A stretch of DNA of 64,000 nt from Ephemerocybe angulata (taxonomy: Eukaryota; Basidiomycota; Agaricomycetes; Agaricales; Psathyrellaceae). Location: assembly GCA_013368325.1 (NCBI GenBank), contig JAACJK010000111.1, positions 620,001 to 684,000 on the forward strand. Direction: 5' to 3'. Below, piece by piece: positions 23,844 to 34,440 of the stretch. The first letter of the stretch is position 1. Each line of letters opens with the position of its first letter. A model generated the notes under the pieces. It saw only the letters and a list, made by a program, of their open reading frames with translations. It ran no database searches and was not told the DNA's origin. The translations under genes were made by a program, and so were the position numbers.

Positions 23844-25132
23844 CTAAATTCTCAAGGTAACAAAATAACCTCTTGCCTCGACCTCGCGCTTCAGAGACAT
23901 CGTTCTCAGGTAGTCTTGGTGGGTGGCTTGGTTGTGTCTGCGCGACGGGCCGGCAGTAGGTCCAGAACTGCTGAGGGGGATGCATACATGGAGGAGGGAT
24001 GGAAATGAGCCCTGCAGGATAGCATCAAGTACCTCGATAGTTGACGTATAGCTCTTGTACTTGGGGTCATAGAGGAGGGTGATGGACTCCAGACCTGAGT
24101 GGGAGGGAAGTTGGATTGCTTCAGCTGGATAAAGTTCAAGGTGCGTCAACATTGGCAGAGCATTAATGTGGATGGCTGAAGATGCAGGGATGGTAAGGGA
24201 TGATATAGTAGGGGTGGACTCCAGGAGGGGTTTCATTTGTGGTGTTGGATGGGTGAGGTGAAGATTGCGAAGGGAGGGCATCTCCACCGAATTGGCGAAG
24301 AAATTTATTATCGGAGATAGTGTCGAGAGTGGGTGAAGGCTGGATGCTTCGTGCGTGTTTCCTAGCACAAGTGTGGTGAGGAATGCCAGATTTGTGGAGG
24401 GACAGGGGACTTCGGCAATCGTAACGTCGGAGGGGCGGGCGGTATTCATGGCAGGGAGATGTAGAGTAATGAGCAATGAGAGGTGCCTCACAAAGCCACA
24501 TACGTCTGCAGGTGTGGGTCTCTCGGACACATTCGTAAAGCAAAGATGCTTTAGACTTTCCTTTTTGGCGAGTATCGATTCCACGATTCCTAAATTGAGG
24601 GGAACATATTCGCCTCCTGGATAACGGTTTCCTAGAGTGAGGATCACCACATTGGGTAGGTGGCTGATAAAAGTGCTACACAGCTTGACACTGTAGCCTT
24701 TGGGGAGTTGTATGTCCAGCCTCCGTACGGCTAAGGAGAGGCGGGTGCTTGCGAGCGACTGAGACACTAATGATTCGAGTTGGGTTCCAGTGCGCACGAT
24801 GATTCGAGTCCAGAGGATAGGAAGGGCCACTGAGCGTATTGATTTACTGAGAATTGAGACCGTTGCAAGGGCATGTCGACCTTTGCGTTCGCGTTCGACT
24901 GAGACTTTTGTCGGAGTAAGAGACAAAATGTCGTCGTCGTGCAGGAGATGGCGGGTAATCTCTATCCAGCAGTCCTGTGAAAGGGCTGTGTACCTTACAT
25001 TATAATTGAGTTTGAATAGAGTGAATATTTACTAAGAACTTACTGCATTCTGGTAGCCCTTTGCAAAGAGGAGGCGCCAAAGTTTTTTGATTGAGCGTCT
25101 CGCTCAAAAGGGAAGCCATCAATCAAATCCAT
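23844..25132 (-). CDS. F-box-like protein with a Leu/Ile-rich body
   Basis: Two exons, 25132-25044 and 24993-23844, give 412 aa with a 50-nt intron. The N-terminal part after the splice (DCWIEITRHLL, then DDDILSL and ILWTRI) resembles the F-box of basidiomycete F-box proteins, which recruit substrates to SCF ubiquitin ligases through Skp1. The body has repeated short Leu-rich phrases (LPNVVILTL, MPSLRNLHL, LPMLTHLEL) as in degenerate LRRs. It shares a short divergent promoter region with the KOW-like gene. These genes form large, fast-evolving families, so the substrate cannot be guessed. The first exon was chosen because only this frame keeps phase; confidence in that exon is moderate. Confidence 0.65.
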
Positions 25133-25337
25133 CACATGATCGTGATTACATGACGCGACGCGCCAATTTGCTCCTTGCTTCCTTCCACCATCATCAACTC
25201 CCTTCCTCATTGAAGAATGGAGGTGTGTTCCACGATCTTCTACATTTTTGGCTGCCTTAACTTTAATTTAGAACCCTGGTGCAGCTGGGTGCTTCAGCTC
25301 TGCCAATATTCGTATCCCATCCTCGCACCTATCCAAT
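25133..25337. promoter_or_regulatory. Short shared 5' region between divergent genes
   Basis: Only 205 bp separate the proposed ATGs of the F-box-like gene (-) and the KOW-like gene (+). It contains CT-rich runs (CTTGCTTCCTTCC) but no TATA box that I can recognise. A bidirectional promoter is inferred from the geometry. Confidence 0.35.
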
Positions 25338-26193
25338 ATGTCTGTCCCCATTGTGGTGACAGGCAACACCCCTTTCAAAGACTATACTGGGGTGTTAAAG
25401 GAGGTGTATAGCAATGGGGAATGTGGTGTAAAGCTGAACGCTCCATCTGTCCAACGAACACTCCTAGAAAGGGTTTCCATTCAGAATCTGAGTGTTTATA
25501 GGTAGGTTTGAAACGCTTGGTGTCTCAGCCTTACTAACAAGAAACAAACAGTCAAGGCAGCATGTTCCCTCTTACCATGGTGCTAGAGGGGAGAATAAGG
25601 ATGAATCAAGTGCAAGACTCAGCTTTGATCCCTCCTCCTGCCCCGTTTATTGGTCGCCAGCTGCCCTTGACACCTGCAACTCCAATTCCTCAGCATCGTC
25701 TTCCAGAAAGTTACGGGGGTTCATTCACCAGAAGATCCAGCCCCACAGGTAAGTGTATTTAGTGAGGGCTACTAGTGGATGCTAATTTCAGAGTTGTCTA
25801 GAGCACTGGCTTTCTTCTGCTCCAATTGGCTGGCTTCTGACATGCCGTCTTCCTCTTAGGGTTTCTTCGACCCACCCCAACTCGAGGATGCGTGATCAGC
25901 ACGGCATTTATCGTTCTATCCGGGGAGCCAAGAGAGACATGGTGGCCCTTGATTTCATGGATGACAGCTCGTCTTTGGAGGTTCCGTTGACAATGGTATC
26001 CCCGCTGCGACCCTCACAGGTGAAACAGCTTGTGATTATTCCCAAGGCGGACTACTATCACAAGATTTTCTCTATTGTAGAGATTGACCAGGGCAAGGCT
26101 ACTCTCCGCTATGCTGGGACACGCTCAAAGTATGATGTTTTGCGTCAAACTTTTGATTTGGATGAGCTTGTTCTTTGTACTCGATATCGTTGA
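25338..26193 (+). CDS. Hypothetical protein with KOW-like segments
   Basis: Exons 25338-25501, 25552-25748 and 25802-26193 give 250 aa with all phases consistent. The N-terminal segment (FKDYTGVLKEVY, then GECGVKL and RVSIQNL) and a C-terminal segment (VIIPKADYYHKIFSIVEID) have the small beta-rich look of KOW motifs in Spt5-type elongation factors. The similarity is weak and read by eye. The middle is Pro-rich. Its stop lies 73 bp from the stop of the convergent orphan gene of the integrase block, so it may belong to that unit or simply flank it. Function unknown. Confidence 0.55.
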
Positions 26194-26266
26194 AACGTTA
26201 CTAGTACTTGTAGGAGAATAACAATTTGCATCGTGGAAATTGAGGGAGAAGACTCTCCATATACTT

Positions 26267-27681
26267 CTACTCTACAGGGAAATGCTCGCTCATAAGAGCA
26301 GCTACATGCCTTCCAAACTTTCTAAGAGACAAAGGATATACGCACGACCGTTCAACTGCCGTCGGGTTGTTGGGATCCATCGTAAAAAGCATTGAAATGA
26401 CACCGGCGGCTTGTCGAACTTTGTGAATCTTGTGAGTACGTTCTTGGTCGAGGTCGTACTGGGCCTTGAATCTTAAAAGCTTGTTTACCAAGGTTCGTAT
26501 ATTGTTGAAGGTATTCGCTGCCACAAGGTGCCCGATGCTGCCGATAACAGAATCAACGTTGAGATGGTGCCCGTCATGCTCGATGATGTGTTGCCTGCTC
26601 TCGCTGAGGCCGAGGTTTTCAAGGGTGACTTTGACAAAGCGGTAGAAGTATATGTTCTTGACAAGGGTTGAGTTATGCGCTCCTGGATGTGCAGCACAGA
26701 ACTGCTCCAACGCGTCGTACTCGTCAGAGAAGCGGGCATACAGATAGCAATGGGCTTCATCTTCAGACTAAATAATAGGGTCCCAATCAACGAGTGTCCC
26801 ATATGACATGAACTGACTCACCCTAGATCTCTCTGTCAATTCGGTGCCGTTCAACGTATGCACCGCAACTGAAGCCTCGCTGTTCAAAGCAGAGGGACCC
26901 CCTTCCAAGCCATGAGATGTATTCTGGACTGCTTCTCCACTCCTAGTAGCAGGAATCGCATCACTGTTGGGCTTTTGGTTCTGTGTTAGAGCTAAGAAGT
27001 TGCTGCTATTACTAAGGTCAAATACCTTTTGAATCAGAAATAGCTGATAAAATACGCCCTCGGCATTGAATTCCTCTCGAACAAGAAGATTGCGGAGAGG
27101 GGGGCTTGTAGATGAGGACGTAGGCCGCAGTCTAGCTTCTCCTGCAGGCCCAGATAGAACAGCAGGTAAATCTCCAAGAACTTCAGATGCAGCGAGATAC
27201 CCGGCATCCTCGATGACAGCAGGGAAGAGAGTGGGCATTGCGACCTCAAATGTCGAGGCCTTGCTACCCTGCAACATCTCAGCCCATGGCTGGACACAGT
27301 CTAGCACAACCTCTAGCGCCTCTGCCACATACAGAGGGCCATGGGGGTTTGGAATGGGGAGGATGTAGGTCCTTCGAGTATCAGGGGTATGGATTCCAAT
27401 GGAGATGAAGGTTCCGAAGGGGGTGACACCAGCTACGAGGGCCTTGTACTGGTTTTGAGTCAACGGAAGCTTGGGAGGGCGCTGCCTGAGTGAGCCGAGG
27501 GTCTGCGATATAACTTCCTCTGGAGAAAGACTTTCGAGCGTGGCTGCAAATTCTATTTAATGCTTTGATATTGCAGAAAAAGGGTGCATGACTCACGGCC
27601 AAGGGCAAACAAGCGCATCTGGTACTGGGTTTGTTCACCATTGGAGTTTCCTCCAGAGCCTCCGCGGCGAGTAGATTCCAT
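26267..27681 (-). CDS. Orphan protein of the integrase/HECT block
   Basis: Exons 27681-27597, 27552-26822 and 26767-26267 give 438 aa. Residues 1-20 are Gly/Arg/Ser-rich. The middle contains PKLPLTQNQYKAL and a Ser-rich linker, and the last 165 residues look like a compact helical domain (LVKNIYFYRFVKVTLENLGL). No motif is recognised. The start codon lies 88 bp downstream of the integrase stop, on the same strand, and all three genes of the block read in the same direction. That spacing suggests a co-inherited accessory protein, possibly DNA-binding or a transposition cofactor; this is inference. Confidence 0.65.
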
Positions 27682-27768
27682 TCTAGATGGTGGTATTGGT
27701 TCAAGGAAGACGATGATGATCGATTAGGATCAGACTGATTACAAACAGCCCATAAGGCACAAGTACCC

Positions 27769-29538
27769 CTAAAAGTTGACTTCCCCGAGATCTACTCTGC
27801 AAAATTCCAATCCTGTAGCCCACAAACCCTTTCGCAGTTCCATCACTCCATGCCCGACATCCTCCAACCCCTCGAAAGTATTTTCTACGTGTTCATCCAG
27901 TGCAGCGAGCTGGTTGTCAGAAAGAGGACAGTCTGGAGCTTCGCATAGAACTTCGTTGTACCGAGCTGGCTCGCCATGGCCAAGTCCGTAGCCAGCAGCT
28001 GGGGGTTGACCTGCCTCCATGGGCGGAAGGGGATCTTCTCCATCTGAAGCCAAGTTCATGAACTCCCAATCTACGCCATACTGAGTATAGTCGGTGACGG
28101 CTTCATCCGCTGTTGGCATCGCCATAAGCCCAATGCCCCTCATACCCTGCCTCATTAAACCAAAATGAAACATCTCTCTAGGACTTTGGCTCCCCGTCCC
28201 CCGCATCTTGTGTAAATTCCATATGTCCACCCAGACTTGCGCTTCTTTATTGATGGTGTGAAGGAATAGATGGTGAAGGAGCCAGATGTGCCGCGGGTTC
28301 TCGTGATGAAGGCCATAGGAGAGCTCTAGGTCATGAAAGAACTGATACCAGGTATTGGTAAACCCAGCGTTGTAGTCCACCCATAGTCGTTCAATCCGAA
28401 CGTTGTGGACTGAACGCCCCCAGATATAGGACCCTCTATCAAACCCCCGGGCCTCCAGCATGTATGCAGAGACGAGGACGTTCTCGGTACCATGGTCGCC
28501 ACGGACTCTGCTCGGTAGCCCATGTTGGTGGATTCCACGAAGAAACACCTCCAATACAGTTTGAGATCGATTGTTGGTGCTGACCTGCAGGGCGGTAACG
28601 AATCTGCTCTTCCCGTCGATGAACGCATGAGTAACGAACTTCCATCGAATAAGGACTAAACAGAGCCAGGGTGAGCATGATCTTCAAAGGGCTGGGCTGG
28701 CTAGCACGCACCGTGATGACCGTCATGGTGCCAAAGAGAGTTCACGGCTGTGACATTGTACTCTCTCCTTTCGATGGCCCGGTGACCTAGACCGGAGGGT
28801 GCTCCATGCACCCTTAGGTAGGACTGTTCAATGCTGATACGCGAAACACGGTAGCCTTGAGTAAGTAGAGCGGAGGCAAGAAGGGTTCGGCCAAGTCCTG
28901 GAAACCGTTGTAGAATGTCGGCTAGCGCTGCGTCAAGCTCTGTTGGATTCTGTTGAATAGCGGCCATAGGTGGGCCCTGGTGAGTCCAGATCTCTGTAAC
29001 AGTGCCATCACCATTGTCGATCCTTTGGAAAACAGGAAGACCTGGCTCTCGAAGACCATGCTCCAAAGCACGACGCCGAATCGTCCGGGCAGAGACACCG
29101 AACTCTTTGGAAAGTTTCTGGGGTCCACGGAGGTTGAGAGACTGCTTCAAAACCTCCTTGTTGATTTCGAGCCTTGGACGTCCCTTCTTGCCTGTCCGGG
29201 AAGCAGTGATGATCTGGGGAGGGGGCTGGTTGAAAGGGTCGGCAGAGCGATGGCAAGCTGCTTCCAGAGCTGCAACCATGGCTCTGACTGATTCACAGAG
29301 CTCGAAATATTCTTGTTCTTCAAAAAGATTCTCGTGCTATTGATTAAGGCTCTAATTAGCGCAAGGGATATAACAGAAATATTATGGTTACCTGGCTTGC
29401 AGACAGACGGAACTGCGTAATCTCTGCAATCTTGCTCCGAAGGCGGGGCGCATCTCCAATCTGAGTGTGAAGGGCTCTCCCCACATCCTCGCAGAGAACC
29501 TCATGCAAAGCTCTGAAGTTTGTGACTATAGCAGACAT
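27769..29538 (-). CDS. DDE integrase/transposase (rve-like fold)
   Basis: Exons 29538-29392, 29336-28712 and 28655-27769 give 552 aa. Residues 100-145 contain a GRPRLEI basic patch and a helix-turn-helix-like stretch ([16 protein letters not shown]), fitting a DNA-binding N-terminus. The catalytic core has WHHDGHH (D254), [15 protein letters not shown] (D311) and VRIERLW (E346). The D-to-E spacing of 34 residues is normal for retroviral-type integrases. The acidic C-terminal tail is not recognised. It is a cut-and-paste or integrase-type recombinase acting in the nucleus. Other DDE superfamilies are possible but D, D and E are all present, so the enzyme may be active. A fold-back repeat lies just upstream. 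Confidence 0.8.
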
Positions 29539-29609
29539 GAAGATAGAGATGGCTGAAGATAGAGATGGCTGATAGGTGGATGTGCACTTTGGGTGAACCT
29601 GCACTTTGG

Positions 29610-29740
29610 CGCGCGCACACATGTGACCATCAAAAAGTCACATGCACCTTAGTTGCCTAAAGCAGCGCTAAGCTTGAGGACTTTGGAAAAGTCCTCAAGC
29701 CCAGCGCTCGAAAAGGGAATTCCATGCATGGTCTGTGCGC
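29610..29740. repeat. Fold-back repeat related to the 21-kb hairpin
   Basis: GCTTGAGGACTTT at 29672-29684 is inverted at 29688-29700, with further matching AGCGCT blocks outside. GCATGGTCTGTGCGC at 29726-29740 repeats the terminal sequence seen at 21113. The left outer arm (GCGCACACATGTGACC) is a loose inverse of it. The element lies between the integrase start and the HECT-like stop. Confidence 0.7.
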
Positions 29741-29792
29741 AATGGTAAACAAACAAGAGCAATCAATTGGTCAGGGTTTCTAATACGTAGGT

Positions 29793-32700
29793 TTAAACAG
29801 TGTTGTAGCTCGATACATTGCCAAGAATAAGCTCATGGAACCAAATATCAAAGTCGTTCGTTTCAAGTTCTTCCATGTTAACAGAAGTGCGAAGAAGGGT
29901 TCGGAGATGATGGGTTAAAGGAATCTTGATCGTCTCAAAGCATGCTTGAATTGAAGCGGGCACCATGGCAGCAGACTCGGACGTTTGAGGACCAGCGCTT
30001 TGGTACGGCACTTCAGTTATATAGATCTGTTGGTATCGCCAGGTCAGAGAGATAACTTAAAGGGGTCTAAAAAGGTGACTTACCTTGAACTCGACTGAAG
30101 GGGGCAAAAACTGGTCCTTGTAGTCTGAGACCGCTCGAATGAAAAGAAGCGCCCGAAGGATTGAATTATTGCGATGTTTCTCCCATGTCTCCTTGGTGAT
30201 AAGGCCCTCTTTTATCATGGGAAAAGGGTGCCCAGTACCTAGGAACCAGCGAGTAAAGGCAAGCTTAAAAAGAGAGGTAAAAAGGATATCATCAGGCGCT
30301 TCTGACTCTGAAATGAAGATGATCTGGGGTAGGACTGCTTCAGAGCGGAACACGGCAGTAGAGAAGAGTCCTTGAACAAGATCCATGGCACAGAGGCCAT
30401 GTGTAGCCAAGAACTAAGGGCCAATTAGACGCACTCTTTACTTTATTGATGGTCGTGCGTACCTCGGTATCACAGATCGTCTCGTTCTGGGCTCCAGCAG
30501 GGATTCTGAACCCGTTTCGAAGAGCTATGTACCCCCGGTGTTCAGAGGGAACAGCAGTGCCACAGAAAAGTGCATTCATAAGCTGCATGCACAAGTTGCG
30601 ATGGAGGTCCTTGGAGCGTGGCTCTCCAAAGTACGATCCCTGGTATCTAGTCAACGAATGTAGCACAGAGTATTGTAATAGAAAACACACCATATGCTCA
30701 ACTGTGTGGTCGATCTTGGATCTAAGTTGGGAGCCGAGTGGAAGCACAGTAGATGGCGTAAGGCGGCCAAGCTCTTCAATCATGCTGGCGCTATACGAAT
30801 CAAATGCTTCTATATCCTCCTTCGTCAGGGTTGCTACAGCCTCGTCAACACCGTTTGCATCCCCAATGAAGGAAAACAGTGTCGCAGGATGCAGTCCAGC
30901 TGGCATGACGTTCATGTGGACGATAAACATGACAATAACAGTGCCTACAACCTTGAAGTGGTTGATGCTCGCTTGGGAAGTGCCAGTAATAGAAGAGAGA
31001 ATTGGGAGGAGGTAGCCAGGTGCAGGTGCGGGTGTCCAAAAAAGGCCTTCCTTCAAGACGCTCTTGAGCATGGCGTAGAGAAGGCTTCGGAAAGGACCGG
31101 GGCCAGACGTTATAACCGTGTCGCGATCGTTGGTACTGGATTTGCAAACATGTTAGTAGATGTTATGGGTTAGAAAAGCAAGCTTGAAAGCGTACATTTT
31201 GAAGCTGGAACTAGTATTAAGGAGCTCAATCAAGGTAAGAGGAGGGCGCCCTTGGAAACGGGCGTGAGGGGGAGGTTCAAAGCTAGCAACTGTCCCCTGA
31301 TGGAGCCGAGCGATAACATCCAGCATGGCCTCTGCTCCAAGTTCTGCAGTCATTGCCCGCAGGGTGAACCCATCGAACCCACCAATGTCCTGAACCTTTG
31401 CTCCTACACCCTCTAACCACCCATCTAACATCGCAAACTTATCCGAGTAGTCATAGACCTGAGATGAGTCTGTCAGCTCCCCGACAGCAACGTCTTGCCC
31501 CAGCCCTTCTTCGGCATTGTCGGAGGCAGCATCAGTGGACGGGGAGACAGTGGCAGCGATAGGCACATGAGCTAGGTTAGATGCTGAAGCTCCAGTCGAA
31601 GGGGGGATGGCAGCAGTTAAGGGAATGTGGGGCGGTACAATGGGAGCGTGGATGACCGCTGCAGGTGCTGGCGCAGCTGCAAGTGGTGCAGGGGCGGGGG
31701 TGGGAGCGACTGTGGGAGCAGGAGGCCGGGTAGTTCGAGGGCCAAAGAGAAGCATCTGTATCACAGCTATGTAAGAGACGAGATATAGCACATCGAGATG
31801 AAAGAAAGCTCACAGGAATGTCTTCGTCATCAGATAAAATGCTGATAGAATGCATTCTCCTGCGGTTGCGCGGTCGTTCGATGTGCTCACCGGACTGGAC
31901 ATGTGTGTGATTAGCCGCTAAATCCAAATGCAAAAGAACAGAGCCACTCACGCCTGGAGTTGGGGGGTTGGACCTGCGAACAGCAGTAACCCTTGGCGTC
32001 TCTGGCGCCTGGCGCTCAACCTCCATGGGTGTGTCCTCAACATTCTCCGTGTTTTGAGACGAGACGAGATCGAGCCAGTCATGCTCATCATGGCTCATGT
32101 CAAAATCTTGATCGTCAACCGCGGGGCCAGGACAAACATCCTCAATGCACGTTGAGGGATATTCAGGCGCCCTCGACCTTCCGGCAGGACGGCGCATAAG
32201 GTATAGAGGGGCGCATACCCGGAATGGCATACACGGATGGGGTTGAGTATCGCCCAAAGATGGGACGGGGCCGACCAGGTGGTAATCGCGTGGATCTAAG
32301 AAGCAACCGTGAGTATGAGGAAAGGTTTATTGCAAGTGGCAAATTAGAGACGTACAGAGGATGCGAAGCTGCCTTGAAGGGTCGAGTGGGTTGGTTGCGT
32401 AAATGTGGCAATCCGGATCAACGATCTTCTGACAGATCAAGTACAAGATAGGGGCTTGAGTATTCAAAAAGTAGGACGTGTTTGAGCTCTTTTCAGGGCG
32501 ACGCCTTGACTTTGGGTTATTATAGAGCAGTCCGAAAGGGAAGTTGAGGAATTCAGCCTCGGACATGGACTCGATGGCTGCAGTAGCAAACCCAGGAATG
32601 CGATCATCGCCACCAATGGTTGGAACAGCAATACCACCTTGAAGAAGAAGGTTATTGACCCGGACGGCAAGAGCAAGGATTTGCTGCGGCACGTCGCCTG

Positions 32701-33014
32701 CACTGTCAAGGGCAAACTCGAGGTAAAGACCATGTGCCTTGCATTGCCGTATCATGGAAGGGGTCTCTTCCTCGAGGAGAGTGTACCACTCGGGACCGGC
32801 CCCGAAGTCACTTTCAGCGTTGAGGCCTGCGTTCTGAGAGGTCCAGGGCCCAGTAGTAAGCATGACATGCGTGATATAAGGATTAAACAACAAAACTCAC
32901 GATGCTAATTGGCATGATGCATAAGTCGATAGTAAGAACCGTCGACTCCGGGGGGGTTTCAATCTCGGTGCTACTCTTTGGAATGTTGTAGTTGTTGACC
33001 GTGGCACGGCTCAT
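29793..33014 (-). CDS. HECT-like E3 ligase domain protein
   Basis: Nine exons (33014-32901, 32833-32356, 32295-31952, 31894-31814, 31755-31196, 31135-30689, 30646-30463, 30413-30084, 30026-29793) give 923 aa. Residues 1-200 are unrecognised; the middle has an acidic SDDED segment and an Ala/Pro-rich linker. The last 450 residues follow the order of a divergent HECT domain: GPGPFRSLLYAML, then LHPATLFSFI, then FTRWFLGTGHPF, and finally ASIQACFETIKIP. In that last motif C875 sits where HECT ligases carry the ubiquitin-accepting Cys, 48 residues before the end. If active it would ubiquitinate an unknown target. Association with a DDE integrase suggests a mobile-element function. The domain call is by eye. 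Confidence 0.68.
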
Positions 33015-34209
33015 CTTGCTCGAGCTTGCCTTTCGCTTGGCTTGGACGGCAGCCTGGGTCTGGGATGCTGGGACAAACTTGCATTATGGGCATGCTAGCA
33101 TGCCATTTACGAGTCCGTTTCCGCACCGCAGTAGGAGACCTTGAGGGGACCTGTTGCTAATGGCATAAGTTATTTCATCACAGCTGGGGCACCTGTCTCA
33201 CTGCAATACTGCCTCTGGCGGTGTGGCAGTGCCTAGCATTGGCCATTTGATTGGCCTGTGATGGTGGGGTCTCTTTATGATGAGACACAAAATTGATTAG
33301 TCTTATCTATACACATGTGCCCTCTCCCTTGCCTCTATTCTACTTAGTAGCCCTTTCACTGCACTGTTCTCTCCTACCTGCCCAATTCTACTTGCTGATC
33401 AAGCCACTCCTTTGTGTGCAGAGGCAGCAGGCCAGCTTATTGGCACTGGCAATGAAGACCTCAAGAAGACCTTTGTTCACCTCCAGCCAGAAACAACGAG
33501 CAATAGTGGGGAAAAGAGAATCTGCAGACCAGCTGCTGCATGGCGACAGCACCAGACTTGGTGAAATATAACCATGTGTCGGTTGCAAGTACTTACCTCC
33601 ATACAGCCAAACCAAGCCTACAGAATGAACTAAAACATTTTCATTTGACTCAATCAAGTTGAAATGTCAAGGACAACACCACACACCTGAGTTATTGCAT
33701 AGCGAAGAGAAGCCTCATCTCCATACACACTAACATGCTTCAAGCTCACATCCCCGTGGTGCAGCACCCTGCCTGCGCAGCACATCTACTGAGTGAGTCT
33801 CCAACAGCCTGCAAGGTTTCACCAATATCAAACACAATCTGTTCAAGGCCAGGGAAGATTGGCAGAGGTGGCAGTGATCCATCAGGCCTCCCTGGTAATC
33901 TGGTCCCAAACACATCTTCTCCAAAGCTTCTCCAAAGGACGAGGTCATGTTGCTGAGGTGTTTGGCAGACAGATAGTTGATGTTCTTCATGACAGTGAAC
34001 ATGGCCGACATGGACGACGTGCGCAGGCGATATTTGGAGTACCATCTGCACAAACATCTCAATGGAATCCGCAAGTTCACAAGAGAGCTCCCTGACATGA
34101 GGCAATTCATATCCACTCCCGCTCGCACTGAAAGAAGGCGACGAAGTAGAGCCGTAGGCTTGTGTGTCGTGTGAGCTTGGCTACTAGAGATGGGGAGACG
34201 AGATGCGGC
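33015..34209. other. Upstream region of the HECT-like gene and uncharacterised sequence
   Basis: 33089-33104 is an exact 16-bp palindrome (GGCATGCTAGCATGCC), 75 bp before the HECT-like ATG. 33290-34170 has open frames on both strands. A plus-strand helical peptide (DDVRRRYLEYHLHKHLNG) at about 33990-34130 looks real, but no complete model could be made. Possibly debris of another element. Confidence 0.35.
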
Positions 34210-34440
34210 GTACTGATACCGACAGCGCCACCACCGACCAAAAGAATAGAATCGGCCTTCTCAATCTTCGCCCTCCACGCATTGATATGTTCCAGTATAG
34301 CAGACGGCTCCTCATGCAAGTTAAGCGGGCCCTTCCAAATAGATCCAGGCACGACGACAAGAACAGACGGCAGTCGTTTACCCGTGCTCAACTGCCCTCC
34401 TTCGTCAAGCTGAAGGAAACAACGCTGGCGGCCTGGATTC
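34210..34440 (-). pseudogene. Fragment of an AIF-like FAD/NAD(P)-dependent oxidoreductase
   Basis: A single minus-strand frame encodes TGKRLPSVLVV, then PGSIWKGPLNL, HINAWRAKIEKAD and ILLVGGGAVGI. These are successive blocks of the middle of apoptosis-inducing-factor-like proteins, ending in the GGGAVGI nucleotide-binding loop. The following exon does not continue the fold (expected ExAGE), and the N- and C-terminal domains are missing. It is therefore a truncated relic or a captured fragment, about 80 residues of an enzyme that is normally about 370-400 aa. Confidence 0.6.
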
